From positions 1 through 6,687 of the forward strand of contig CAYOBW010000360.1 of the NCBI GenBank assembly GCA_964402115.1: a stretch of DNA of 6,687 nucleotides. The letters run 5' to 3'. This DNA is from CAYOBW01 sp964402115. GTDB lineage: Bacteria; Verrucomicrobiota; Kiritimatiellia; UBA8416; CAYOBW01. Shown here piece after piece: positions 1-6,469 of this stretch; position 1 is the stretch's first letter; each line of letters opens with the position of its first letter. The position numbers and the translations under genes were made by a program. The notes beneath the pieces are model-generated. The model ran no database searches. It was not told where the DNA came from and was given only the letters and a program-made list of their open reading frames with translations.

Positions 1-2
1 CC

Positions 3-86
3 GGCTGCGTCGGCATCTTCTTCGGCTTCTACCCCGCCTGGCGCGCCTCCCGCCTCAACCCGATCGAGAGCCTCCGGCACGAGTAG
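3..86 (+). CDS. C-terminal end of a MacB/FtsX-type ABC transporter permease (5' truncated by window)
   Basis: The frame beginning at base 3 is open from the window edge and ends at a TAG at 84-86, giving 27 residues. The peptide contains FFGFYPAWRASRLNPIESLR, which matches the typical C-terminus of MacB-type permeases: last transmembrane helix, then [GL]xYPAxRAxxLxPIExLRxE. Such permeases sit in the inner membrane and work with an ATPase and an HlyD-like adaptor to move lipids, peptides or drugs. Only the tail is visible, so substrate and subfamily cannot be assigned. Its last 32 bases overlap the 3' end of the convergent RND pump gene on the other strand. A neighbouring MacB-like system may be an unrelated efflux operon that happens to end here. 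Confidence 0.82.
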   Translation, partial: GCVGIFFGFYPAWRASRLNPIESLRHE

Positions 87-3000
87 CCGCCCGCCGTTCG
101 AGCAGCCCGTACAGGGTCGGCAGCACGATCAGCGTCAGCAGTGTCGAGGAGACCAGGCCGCCCATCACCACCACGGCCAGCGGGCGCTGAATATCCGCGC
201 CCGAGCCGGTTGCATACAGCATCGGCAGGTGGCCGATGAAACTGGTCAGCGCAGTCATCAGCAGCGGACGGAAGCGCAGGTCGCACCCCTCGTGCAGAGT
301 TTCGGCCACGGAGCGGCCGGCGGCGCGCAGCTGGCGAAAGAAGGAGAGGAGGAGAACGCCGTTCTGCACCGCGATGCCGAGGAGCACGATGAAGGCCACG
401 GCGGCGGACACGGACAGCGGCATGCGAAACGCCACCACGGCCACCACGCCGCCAACCAGCGCAAAGGGCAGGTTGAGCAGCACGAGCAGCGAGGCCGAAA
501 CCGACCCGAGTGCGAGGTACAACAGAACGAGGATGAGCAGGAGCGCCAGCGGCACGACCAGCGCCAGCTGCCGCATGGCTCGCTGCTGGTTCTCGAACTG
601 CCCGCCATAGTCCACCCAGTAGCCTGTCGGCAGGCTTTTGACCAGCGGTGAGATGGCCGCCTGAACATCGGCGACGAAGCCGCCCAGGTCTCGGCCGCGC
701 ACGTTGGATTCGACAACGACGCGGCGGATGCCGTTCTCGCGGCTGATCTGGGCGGGCGCGCCGACGAGCTTGACCGCCGCCAGTTGCGCCAGCGGCACAC
801 GCGCGCCGCCGGGGGCAGGGATCAGGAGGCGCTCGATCTGCGCGACGTCGGCGCGCGAGGCCTCGGGGAAGCGCACGACGATGGCGTAGCGTTGCTGCCC
901 CTCGATGAGTGTCCCCGCCGCCTTGCCCGCGACCGCGGTCTCGATCACGTCGTTCACGTCAGCGACGTTGATGCCGTAGCGCGCCACGGCGGCGCGGTCG
1001 ATGACGATGTCGATCTGGTCCATGCCGGAAACCTGCTCGACCTTGACGTCCTGCGCGCCGCGCACGCCCTGCATGAGCGGGGCCATGCGGTCCGCGAACT
1101 GCTTGAGCACGTCGAGATCGGGACCGAACACCTTCACGGCGAGGTCGCTCTTGACGCCCGAGATCAGCTCGTTGACGCGCAGCGCTATGGGCTGGGAGAA
1201 GGAGAGCCGGAGGCCGGGGATTTCCGCGAGGTTCTGCTGGATGGCTTCAACGAGCGCGGCCTTGTCACGGCCAGCCCCCCAGCGGCCGCGCGGCTTGAGC
1301 ATAATGAAGACGTCAGTCTGCTCCGGCCCCATCGGGTCTTCGGAAATCTCAGCGCGGCCGGTCTTGCTGACGACGGTGTCGATCTCCGGAAACGCGCACA
1401 GCCGCTGCTCGATCAGGCCCGCGACACGGGCCGAGCCGTCGAGCGAGGCGTTGGGCAGGCGGACGACGTTGATGGCGATGGCGCCTTCGTCGAGCGGCGG
1501 CATGAACTCCGTGCCGACAAGCGGCACGAGCGCCGTTGCGCCCGCCAGCACCAGGCCGGATAGCGTGAGGGTGATGGCGGGGTGGCGGGTCGCCCGGTCC
1601 AGGAGCGCGAGGTAGCCGGCGTGCAGGCCGCGAATGAAGCCGAACTCGCGCTCCGGTTCCTGCTTCAGGCTCATGGCGCAGAGCACCGGCACCACGGTCA
1701 GGGCGATGACGAGCGAGACGAGCAGCGCGATGAGCATGGTCAGGGCCATGGGCGCAAACATCTTACCCTCGATGCCCTGCAGCGTGAACAGCGGCACGAG
1801 GATCAGGGCGATGATCAGGACCGAGAAGGCCACCGGTCGTGCGACCTCGGCCACCGCGTTCGCCACCAGCGCGCGCCGCTCCGTTCCCGGCGTCGCGTGG
1901 GCCAGGTGGCGGCGGATGTTCTCGACGACCACAATGGATGCGTCCACGACCATGCCAACCGAGAAGGCAAGCCCGCCGAGGCTCATGAGGTTCGATGTCA
2001 GCCCCGTCCGCCCCATCACGATGAAGCTGACGAGGAATGTAAACGGCAGGGAGAAGACGACGATGAGGGCGGTGCGGAACTCGGCGACAAAGAGAAACAG
2101 CACCAGGATGACGAACAGGCCGCCTTCCAGCGTGGCCTTGACCACGGTGTGAATGCAGGCCTGAATCAGGGAGGTGCGGTCGTAGAAGACGTTGAGGCGA
2201 GCCCCCTGCGGGAGCGTGTCCCCCAGCCGGTCGATCGCGCTCTTGACGCGGTTGACGACGTCGTGGGAATTCTCTCCCTTGAGCATGATGATCATGCCCG
2301 CGACGGCCTCGCCGCGGCCGTCGCGCGTCACGGCGCCCTGCCGCGGTTCCGTGCCGATGGTGATTTCGGCCACATCGCGCAAGTACACTGGCGTGGCGTC
2401 GGCGGCGCGCAACACGATCCGGCCGATATCGGGGATGTCCCGGAGCAGACCGACGCCCCGGAGGTAGAACTGCTCCCAACCGCGCACGAGGATGCCGCCG
2501 CCCGCGTTGGCATTGTTCCGTTCGATGGCGGCGACGACGTCGTTTGCCGTCAGGCTGTGTTTCAGCAGCTGCTCGGGGGACACCAGCACCTGGTACTGCT
2601 TGAGGTAACCGCCGAAACTGTTCACCTCGTTGACGCCGGCGATGGGCTTTAGCCGTGGCGCCACCAGCCAGTCCTGGATCGTGCGCAGCTCCATCGGGGA
2701 GTGGCGGTCGCTTTCGAGCGTATACTGCAGGATCTCGCCGAGGCCCGTGCTGATGGGTCCCAGCTCCGGCTCCACCCCGGGCGGGAGCTGCTCCCGGGCC
2801 AGCGCGAGGCGTTCGAAGACGACCTGGCGTGTCCAGTACGTGTCGACGCCGTCCTCGAAGACGATGACAACTTGCGACAGCTCCGCCTTCGACAGTGAAC
2901 GCACCTGTTTTACCTTGGGCAGGCCGCCCATGACCTGCTCGATCGGATAGCTGACCCGCTCCTCGACGTCCACGGCGGCGAGACCGGACGCCTTGGTGAG

Positions 3001-3147
3001 GATCATCACCTGGTCGTTGGTCACATCCGGAAAGGCGTCGATCGGGAGCGTCTTCCAGGCGAGCACGCCGACGCCGGCCAGGACGGCAGCTGCGAGCAGG
3101 ACGAGGAGCCGCTGCCGCAGGAGAAACTGAACAAAGGAATCAAACAT
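55..3147 (-). CDS. Heavy-metal efflux RND pump, inner-membrane subunit (CzcA/CusA family)
   Basis: This 1030-residue protein is close to the usual family length (about 1040-1070). It is the proton-driven trimeric inner-membrane pump of a CBA efflux complex. TM1 is at about 13-31, followed by a large periplasmic porter loop (about 32-338), TM2-TM6 between about 339 and 490, TM7 at about 524-544, a second porter loop (about 545-857), and TM8-TM12 between about 858 and 1013. Signatures include LPIDAFPDVTNDQV (34-47), GPISTGLGEI (130-139, CzcA-like), the TM4 relay SVGMVVDASIVVVEN (396-410, with D402 and E409), GTEFMPPLDEGAI (545-557), DPMGPEQTDVFIMLKP (604-619) and ATGSGADIQRPLA (979-991). The CusA copper methionines (M573, M623, M672) correspond to N560, Q610 and E660 in an ungapped alignment by eye, which argues for divalent cations. 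The CzcA TM4 aspartate of the DFG motif is Ser396. The start ATG has a good Shine-Dalgarno 7 nt upstream. It is the last gene of the operon. The exact metal cannot be assigned, so no symbol is given. Confidence 0.96.
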   Translation of the reverse strand: MFDSFVQFLLRQRLLVLLAAAVLAGVGVLAWKTLPIDAFPDVTNDQVMILTKASGLAAVDVEERVSYPIEQVMGGLPKVKQVRSLSKAELSQVVIVFEDGVDTYWTRQVVFERLALAREQLPPGVEPELGPISTGLGEILQYTLESDRHSPMELRTIQDWLVAPRLKPIAGVNEVNSFGGYLKQYQVLVSPEQLLKHSLTANDVVAAIERNNANAGGGILVRGWEQFYLRGVGLLRDIPDIGRIVLRAADATPVYLRDVAEITIGTEPRQGAVTRDGRGEAVAGMIIMLKGENSHDVVNRVKSAIDRLGDTLPQGARLNVFYDRTSLIQACIHTVVKATLEGGLFVILVLFLFVAEFRTALIVVFSLPFTFLVSFIVMGRTGLTSNLMSLGGLAFSVGMVVDASIVVVENIRRHLAHATPGTERRALVANAVAEVARPVAFSVLIIALILVPLFTLQGIEGKMFAPMALTMLIALLVSLVIALTVVPVLCAMSLKQEPEREFGFIRGLHAGYLALLDRATRHPAITLTLSGLVLAGATALVPLVGTEFMPPLDEGAIAINVVRLPNASLDGSARVAGLIEQRLCAFPEIDTVVSKTGRAEISEDPMGPEQTDVFIMLKPRGRWGAGRDKAALVEAIQQNLAEIPGLRLSFSQPIALRVNELISGVKSDLAVKVFGPDLDVLKQFADRMAPLMQGVRGAQDVKVEQVSGMDQIDIVIDRAAVARYGINVADVNDVIETAVAGKAAGTLIEGQQRYAIVVRFPEASRADVAQIERLLIPAPGGARVPLAQLAAVKLVGAPAQISRENGIRRVVVESNVRGRDLGGFVADVQAAISPLVKSLPTGYWVDYGGQFENQQRAMRQLALVVPLALLLILVLLYLALGSVSASLLVLLNLPFALVGGVVAVVAFRMPLSVSAAVAFIVLLGIAVQNGVLLLSFFRQLRAAGRSVAETLHEGCDLRFRPLLMTALTSFIGHLPMLYATGSGADIQRPLAVVVMGGLVSSTLLTLIVLPTLYGLLERRAATRAGGSRSG

Positions 3148-3154
3148 AGCCGTG

Positions 3155-3164
3155 TCCTTTCCTT
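3155..3164 (-). promoter_or_regulatory. Ribosome binding site of the RND pump gene
   Basis: On the minus strand AAGGAAAGGA ends 7 nt before the ATG at 3147. It overlaps the TAA stop of the adaptor gene (TAAGGAAAGGA), which suggests translational coupling of adaptor and pump and fixes the pump start. Confidence 0.8.
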
Positions 3165-4497
3165 AGTCGGCGCAGCCGGCGCCCATCTTCTCGCGCAGAA
3201 CGTCGGATTTCAGCAGGAACGCCCCCTCGGTGACAACGATGTCGCCGGCCTTGATCCCGTCCAGGATCTCGACGAACGCGCCGGCGGATCGGCCGGTCTT
3301 GACGGGGGTGCGCAGGTAGTAGTCCCCCTCCATGTGCTTGAAGACGAAGTCGCATCCCTCGTCGGCGAGCACGGCCGCACGTGGCACGGCTACAGCTTCG
3401 GCTGTGGCGGGCAGCACCATGGCGGCGTGGCAGAACATGCCCGGGCGCAGGCGCTCCGCCGGATTCAAGACGCTGACCCGGGCCTTAACGGTGCGCGTGG
3501 CCTCTTCCATGGTCGCCGCAATCAAGTCCAGCCGCCCGGTGAAGACCTGCCCCGGGAAGGCCCGGGTCTCGATCCTGACGGCGAGCGGGCTGCGGGCCTG
3601 TTCGTCCAGCAGCAGGGCGAGATCCTGCTCGTAGATGTCGAGGAGCGCCCAGACCGTGGATGTGTCGGTAAGCACGAGCATGTCTGCGCCGGGCTCAACC
3701 CGCTCGCCCAGCGTCGCGTGCCTGGCGATAATGACCCCAGCGCTGGGAGCCCGGAAGGGCAGTCGGCCTGACAGCGAAGGGCTCTCCGCGGCAGCGAGGT
3801 CCGTCACTTCCGCCTTGCTCAGACCAAGTACCTGGAGCTTGTGCGCCGCCGCCTCGAAGTCGGTTCTGTGCTCTTCGTAACGCATTTGGGCCTCGGTCAT
3901 GTCGAGGTCCGAGGAGACCTGCCGCGCCTTCAGCGTCTTCTCGCGTTCGTAGTTCCGCTGCGAAAGCGCGGTCAGCGACCGGCTCTTCAGGTAGGCCCCC
4001 AGGGCCTCGCCCAGCTCCACGCTGTCGATCTCGAAGAGGACGTCCCCCTGATTGACGCGGCTGCCGACGTCCACGTTCACGCGGGCAATGACGCCGGCGA
4101 TCCGCGGGGCGATATGCACCGTGGCGTTCTCGTTGAGCCGGATCTCGCCCGTGGCCGTCGCCGTCAGCTCGATGGCGCGCATGTCGGCGGGGGCTGTCTC
4201 GACCAGGCCGATATCACCCTCGCCGCGCTTGATGATGCTGGCTGACACCTTGACGATGCCCAGTTCATAGCGGCACTCGTCGCAGGTGTACATCGGGATG
4301 TCGTGCTCGCAGCGGGCGGCTTTGACGTCCTCCACCGTGCGGGGCGGGGCCGCGTGGGCATGGCCGGCATGGGCGTCGGCGGCAGGCTCACGTGCGGCCC
4401 GCTCGTTTGCCTGTTCGTCCGCATGTTCGTCTGCGGCGTTGAGACGCGCCGCCAGCGCAAGGGAGGCGGCCAGGGTCAGGGCGTATCGGATTGTCAT
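3163..4497 (-). CDS. Periplasmic adaptor / membrane fusion protein of heavy-metal RND efflux (CzcB/CusB family)
   Basis: This 444-residue protein has an N-terminal export signal (about 1-22, ending LNAA). A His-rich stretch follows (H25, H43, H46, H48), then a Cys/His cluster C63-x-H65-x6-C72-x2-C75 just before the adaptor core. The core has the usual order: first lipoyl half (about 126-160, APRIAGVIARVNVDVGSRV), alpha-hairpin (about 161-235), second lipoyl half (about 246-277, FRAPSAGVIIARHATLGERV), beta-barrel (about 282-363, containing LRPGMFCHAAM) and membrane-proximal domain (about 364-435). The protein ends MGAGCAD, with a Cys at 442. The family forms a hexameric sleeve linking the RND trimer to the outer-membrane channel and can pass metal to the pump. 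It lies 9 nt after the channel gene and 15 nt before the pump gene. The start is supported by AGGA 7 nt upstream. The N-terminal Cys/His region is an extra relative to minimal HlyD proteins and probably binds metal (inference). Confidence 0.95.
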   Translation of the reverse strand: MTIRYALTLAASLALAARLNAADEHADEQANERAAREPAADAHAGHAHAAPPRTVEDVKAARCEHDIPMYTCDECRYELGIVKVSASIIKRGEGDIGLVETAPADMRAIELTATATGEIRLNENATVHIAPRIAGVIARVNVDVGSRVNQGDVLFEIDSVELGEALGAYLKSRSLTALSQRNYEREKTLKARQVSSDLDMTEAQMRYEEHRTDFEAAAHKLQVLGLSKAEVTDLAAAESPSLSGRLPFRAPSAGVIIARHATLGERVEPGADMLVLTDTSTVWALLDIYEQDLALLLDEQARSPLAVRIETRAFPGQVFTGRLDLIAATMEEATRTVKARVSVLNPAERLRPGMFCHAAMVLPATAEAVAVPRAAVLADEGCDFVFKHMEGDYYLRTPVKTGRSAGAFVEILDGIKAGDIVVTEGAFLLKSDVLREKMGAGCAD

Positions 4498-4504
4498 GGG
4501 TTGT

Positions 4505-4508
4505 TCCT
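4505..4508 (-). promoter_or_regulatory. Ribosome binding site of the adaptor gene
   Basis: On the minus strand AGGA lies 7 nt before the ATG at 4497 and overlaps the TAG stop of the channel gene (TAGGAA). This implies termination-reinitiation coupling between channel and adaptor. Confidence 0.65.
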
Positions 4509-5811
4509 AGCGGGTTGTGGGTTGCGTGAGGGGTGCATGGAAGGTACTGAGTTCGCCGGTCAGCGCAGCGAGCGCGACCCGGTGTTTGTGAAACGTTGTC
4601 AGGGCGGTGAGGAGGCGGTCCTCCGCATCGATGCACGCGCGTTGCGCCTCCAGGACGTCAAGCTGACCGAACTTGCCGGCGCCGTAGCCGGCGAGCGCGG
4701 TCTCGTACGCGCGGCGCGTGGCCGGCAACGCCGTGTCGCGCAGGGCCACAGCCTCCGCGCGTGCCGCAGCCACGGCGGCGTGGCAGACGGCGAGCTCGCG
4801 TCCGGCTTCGGCCCGCGACGCGGCCTGCAGCTGACGCGCCTGGTCGAGCGCCAGCCCGGCCGCCAGCCGCGCACCCCGGCGACGGTCGAAGAGGGGCAGG
4901 GGTACCGACACGGACGCCACCCAGGCGTGATCGCCGGTCTCCTCGAACCGCCGGAAGCCCGCGCCTACCTCGAGGTCGGACACGGATTCCGCCTGGCTCG
5001 CTCGCAGTTCGGCTTCGCGCGCCTGCACGAGCGCGGCCTGCACGGCGAGACTCGGCCCGCGCGCAAGCGCCGTCGCGGCGGCAGGGTATGGCGGGAGCGA
5101 CGGCAAATCAGCCAGGTCGCCCGCCGGGACGGGGGGCGGTTCGGGCACTTCACCCCAGTACGAGGCCAGGTGGCGACGCGCCGTCAGGCTGGCAAGCTCA
5201 GCCTGCGCCAGGGCCACCGCATCGAGGGCGGCTTCGGCCTCGGCCCGAATCGCTTCCAGGGCCGCGCCTTTGCCGGCAGTGACGCGTTCGCCGGCCAGGC
5301 GCTGGAACTCCGCACCCAGGCGCGCACGCACAACGGCTTGGCGCCGCTGGGCTTCGGCGGCGAGGGCGTCCACGTAGGATTCCGCGAGTTCGGTCCACAC
5401 AGCGGCGCGGGCCACGGCGGCCTCGGCAACGGCCTGCAAGCCCTCGGCGTACGCCACCCCCTGCCGCGCCGCGCGTTTGCCGCCGCGTTCGAGGGGCTGT
5501 GTGAGAGCCAGCGTGGTTTCGGCCGCGTCGAGTGCACGCAGGGCGCCGCTGCCGCCGGCGTTTTCGAGTTCAACGCCAAGCGACGGGTTGGGTCGGGCTG
5601 CGGCCTGCACGCACCGTGCGTCGGCGGCGGCCACGCCCAGCGCCGCGGCTTTCAGCAGCGGGTGCCGTGACTCCGTGAGGCGCCAAGCCTCCGCAAATGT
5701 CACGGGCGGGCTGTTGGTCTGGAACTGGGCACAAGTCGTGCGCCCGGCAAGCAGCGTTGCGGCCGTGACCGCAAGCGCTTGAATAGCATAAGGATACGGA
5801 GAGCCATGCAT
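4507..5811 (-). CDS. TolC-like outer-membrane efflux channel (CzcC/CusC, OEP family)
   Basis: This 434-residue protein forms the outer-membrane and periplasmic duct of the efflux complex. Residues 1-29 look like a Sec signal (hydrophobic AIQALAVTAATLLAG, likely cut near CAQ). No lipobox precedes Cys27, so it is probably not a lipoprotein, unlike CusC or OprM. Two OEP repeats follow. The first (about 38-215) has TFAEAWRLTESRHPLLKAA, NPSLGVELEN (75-84) and LTQPLERGGKRAAR (103-116). The second (about 240-422) has VSVPLPLFDRRRGAR (301-315) and AGYGAGKFGQLDVLEAQRA (374-392). Long Ala/Glu/Arg-rich stretches fit the coiled-coil tunnel. The reading frame is open upstream to an ATG at 6075, but that adds 88 low-complexity residues before the signal. 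The ATG at 5811 has AGGGAGG 8 nt upstream and gives a proper signal peptide, so it is preferred. The gene is followed after 9 nt by the adaptor gene. Confidence 0.93.
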   Translation of the reverse strand: MHGSPYPYAIQALAVTAATLLAGRTTCAQFQTNSPPVTFAEAWRLTESRHPLLKAAALGVAAADARCVQAAARPNPSLGVELENAGGSGALRALDAAETTLALTQPLERGGKRAARQGVAYAEGLQAVAEAAVARAAVWTELAESYVDALAAEAQRRQAVVRARLGAEFQRLAGERVTAGKGAALEAIRAEAEAALDAVALAQAELASLTARRHLASYWGEVPEPPPVPAGDLADLPSLPPYPAAATALARGPSLAVQAALVQAREAELRASQAESVSDLEVGAGFRRFEETGDHAWVASVSVPLPLFDRRRGARLAAGLALDQARQLQAASRAEAGRELAVCHAAVAAARAEAVALRDTALPATRRAYETALAGYGAGKFGQLDVLEAQRACIDAEDRLLTALTTFHKHRVALAALTGELSTFHAPLTQPTTR

Positions 5812-5936
5812 GTTGAGAACCTCCCTGAATCGGTCAAGCGGGTAGCGAGTGCCTTTGCCTGGAGCCCACACGCCGCTACGCGCAATGTGCAACAGCGGAG
5901 CGAAGGGGCAGACAGATGCGAACCGGAGCGGAGCGC
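5812..5936 (-). other. Intercistronic gap between the small Cys/His gene and the channel gene
   Basis: This 125-nt gap holds the channel gene's Shine-Dalgarno and a 6-bp inverted repeat (GTAGCG at 5842-5847, CGCTAC at 5874-5879, 26-nt loop). No clear promoter or T-rich terminator is visible, so read-through from the small gene is likely. The hairpin could affect mRNA stability or channel translation, but it is short enough to be chance in GC-rich DNA. Confidence 0.4.
5820..5826 (-). promoter_or_regulatory. Ribosome binding site deciding the start of the channel gene
   Basis: On the minus strand AGGGAGG lies 8 nt before the ATG at 5811, a near-ideal Shine-Dalgarno. It selects this start over the in-frame ATG 264 nt further upstream, and the signal peptide then begins at residue 1. 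Confidence 0.85.
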
Positions 5937-6221
5937 TCAGGCAATGGGAGGTCTGAAAATGTCGGCGGTCAGCCGTCGCTCGTACGTCGAACGCGGCGGA
6001 GGCGGCAGGCGCGTGAAGTCGCGGGGGAGCACGATCGGCGTGGACACGGAGGCTATGGCGGTCGAGGCATGGCAAACGCAGACGCAGTGCGCGGCGCTAT
6101 CCGCCCTGTCGTCGTCCGCGTGGCAGTCATGCGCACAGTGCGTGACGATGCTGCCCAGAAGCAGCAAAGCCGCAGCCGCAAAACATGGCAACCGTTGACG
6201 CAGCCATAACAACATGTGCAT
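5937..6221 (-). CDS. Small exported or membrane-anchored Cys/His-rich protein, first gene of the metal efflux operon
   Basis: This 94-residue ORF is not matched to any family I can name. After a short basic start (MHMLLWLRQRLP), residues 13-27 form a hydrophobic segment typical of a signal peptide or single membrane anchor. Next comes a dense Cys/His/Asp patch: H28, C29, H31, C33, H34, an acidic DDD, then H45, C46, C48, C50 and H51 (HCVCVCH). The remainder (about 60-94) is Pro/Arg-rich and ends DIFRPPIA. The layout suggests a small periplasmic metal-binding accessory, by analogy of position and size only with CusF; no CusF fold is visible. It lies 125 nt upstream of the channel gene on the same strand. 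Third codon positions are mostly G/C, like the neighbours, which supports coding. The start is uncertain: ATGs at 6221 and 6215 both lack a clear Shine-Dalgarno, and an in-frame ATG at 6284 would add 21 residues. Confidence 0.62.
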   Translation of the reverse strand: MHMLLWLRQRLPCFAAAALLLLGSIVTHCAHDCHADDDRADSAAHCVCVCHASTAIASVSTPIVLPRDFTRLPPPPRSTYERRLTADIFRPPIA

Positions 6222-6225
6222 AGGG

Positions 6226-6251
6226 TGACACGATTGCCGGGCGAGTGTCAA
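6226..6251 (-). promoter_or_regulatory. Candidate operator dyad overlapping a consensus -35 hexamer
   Basis: Read on the minus strand, a perfect TTGACA (6251-6246) begins a dyad TGACAC-N13-GTGTCA (6250-6226) just upstream of the first ATG of the small Cys/His gene. The half-site centres are 19 bp apart, about two helical turns, as is common for dimeric regulators. No good -10 hexamer is found at 16-20 bp spacing (TCACCC at 17, ACCCTA at 19). If it is a promoter it would need an activator, or the coding start must lie further downstream. Metal-responsive control is an inference from context only. Confidence 0.3.
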
Positions 6252-6304
6252 GCGGTGGTGAGCACCGCACCAGGGCAAACGCATCTTATCCCAGTGAGAT
6301 CTGT

Positions 6305-6318
6305 CGGGTGTTGACCCG
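6305..6318. repeat. Short inverted repeat upstream of the operon
   Basis: CGGGT-GTTG-ACCCG gives a 5-bp stem with a 4-nt loop, about 85 nt upstream of the small gene's ATG. It could be an operator half or an RNA hairpin in a leader. It is short enough to occur by chance. Confidence 0.3.
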
Positions 6319-6355
6319 GATAGGGCACCGCCCTGCCCTGAACCCGCCGAAAGGC

Positions 6356-6374
6356 CGCCGGAGCCGATCCGGCG
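6356..6374. repeat. GC-rich hairpin upstream of the operon
   Basis: CGCCGGA-GCCGA-TCCGGCG gives a perfect 7-bp stem with a 5-nt loop. No T-run follows on the plus strand and only TTT appears nearby on the minus strand, so an intrinsic terminator is not well supported. Confidence 0.4.
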
Positions 6375-6440
6375 CGACCCCACCGCCCGGGGCGACGGCC
6401 CTGCACGGCGGGGCTGTGAACAGTGAATCAGGCCATCCCG

Positions 6441-6465
6441 TCATCCTGAGCGCAGCGAAGGATCT
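6441..6465. repeat. Dispersed intergenic repeat unit (bearing the SFAALRMT-type shadow peptide)
   Basis: The segment TCATCCTGAGCGCAGCGAAG and the next five bases match from memory a short repeat found between genes in many unrelated bacteria; its minus strand reads as SFAALRMT in spurious ORFs. The ends pair imperfectly through ATCCT (6443-6447) and AGGAT (6459-6463). It is non-coding and probably a mobile or amplified palindromic element. Confidence 0.6.
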
Positions 6466-6469
6466 CGGC

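Noticed and set aside
1582..2652. 356-codon plus-strand frame antisense to the RND pump
   Set aside because: It is extremely rich in His, Asp, Glu, Gln and Arg with no fold signature. It covers the conserved TM2-TM7 part of the pump, so it is a shadow.
4303..5670. 455-codon open frame on the plus strand antisense to the channel and adaptor genes
   Set aside because: It is a mirror of two clearly recognisable efflux genes in GC-rich DNA, Gly/Arg/His-rich with no domain, and its start lies inside the adaptor gene. Third-position G/C on the opposite strand explains the lack of stops.
5842..5879. Inverted repeat in the 125-nt gap as an internal terminator or attenuator
   Set aside because: It has only six base pairs with a 26-nt loop and no T-run, so it is within chance expectation for this composition.
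5779..6209. Plus-strand frames of 139 and 97 codons over the small Cys/His gene
   Set aside because: Neither has a good Shine-Dalgarno, a signal peptide or recognisable motifs. The minus-strand frame has a hydrophobic leader and patterned Cys/His and fits the operon direction.
6356..6374. Possible intrinsic terminator of an upstream gene
   Set aside because: The stem is good but no T-run follows on either strand, and no gene ends immediately before it in the window.
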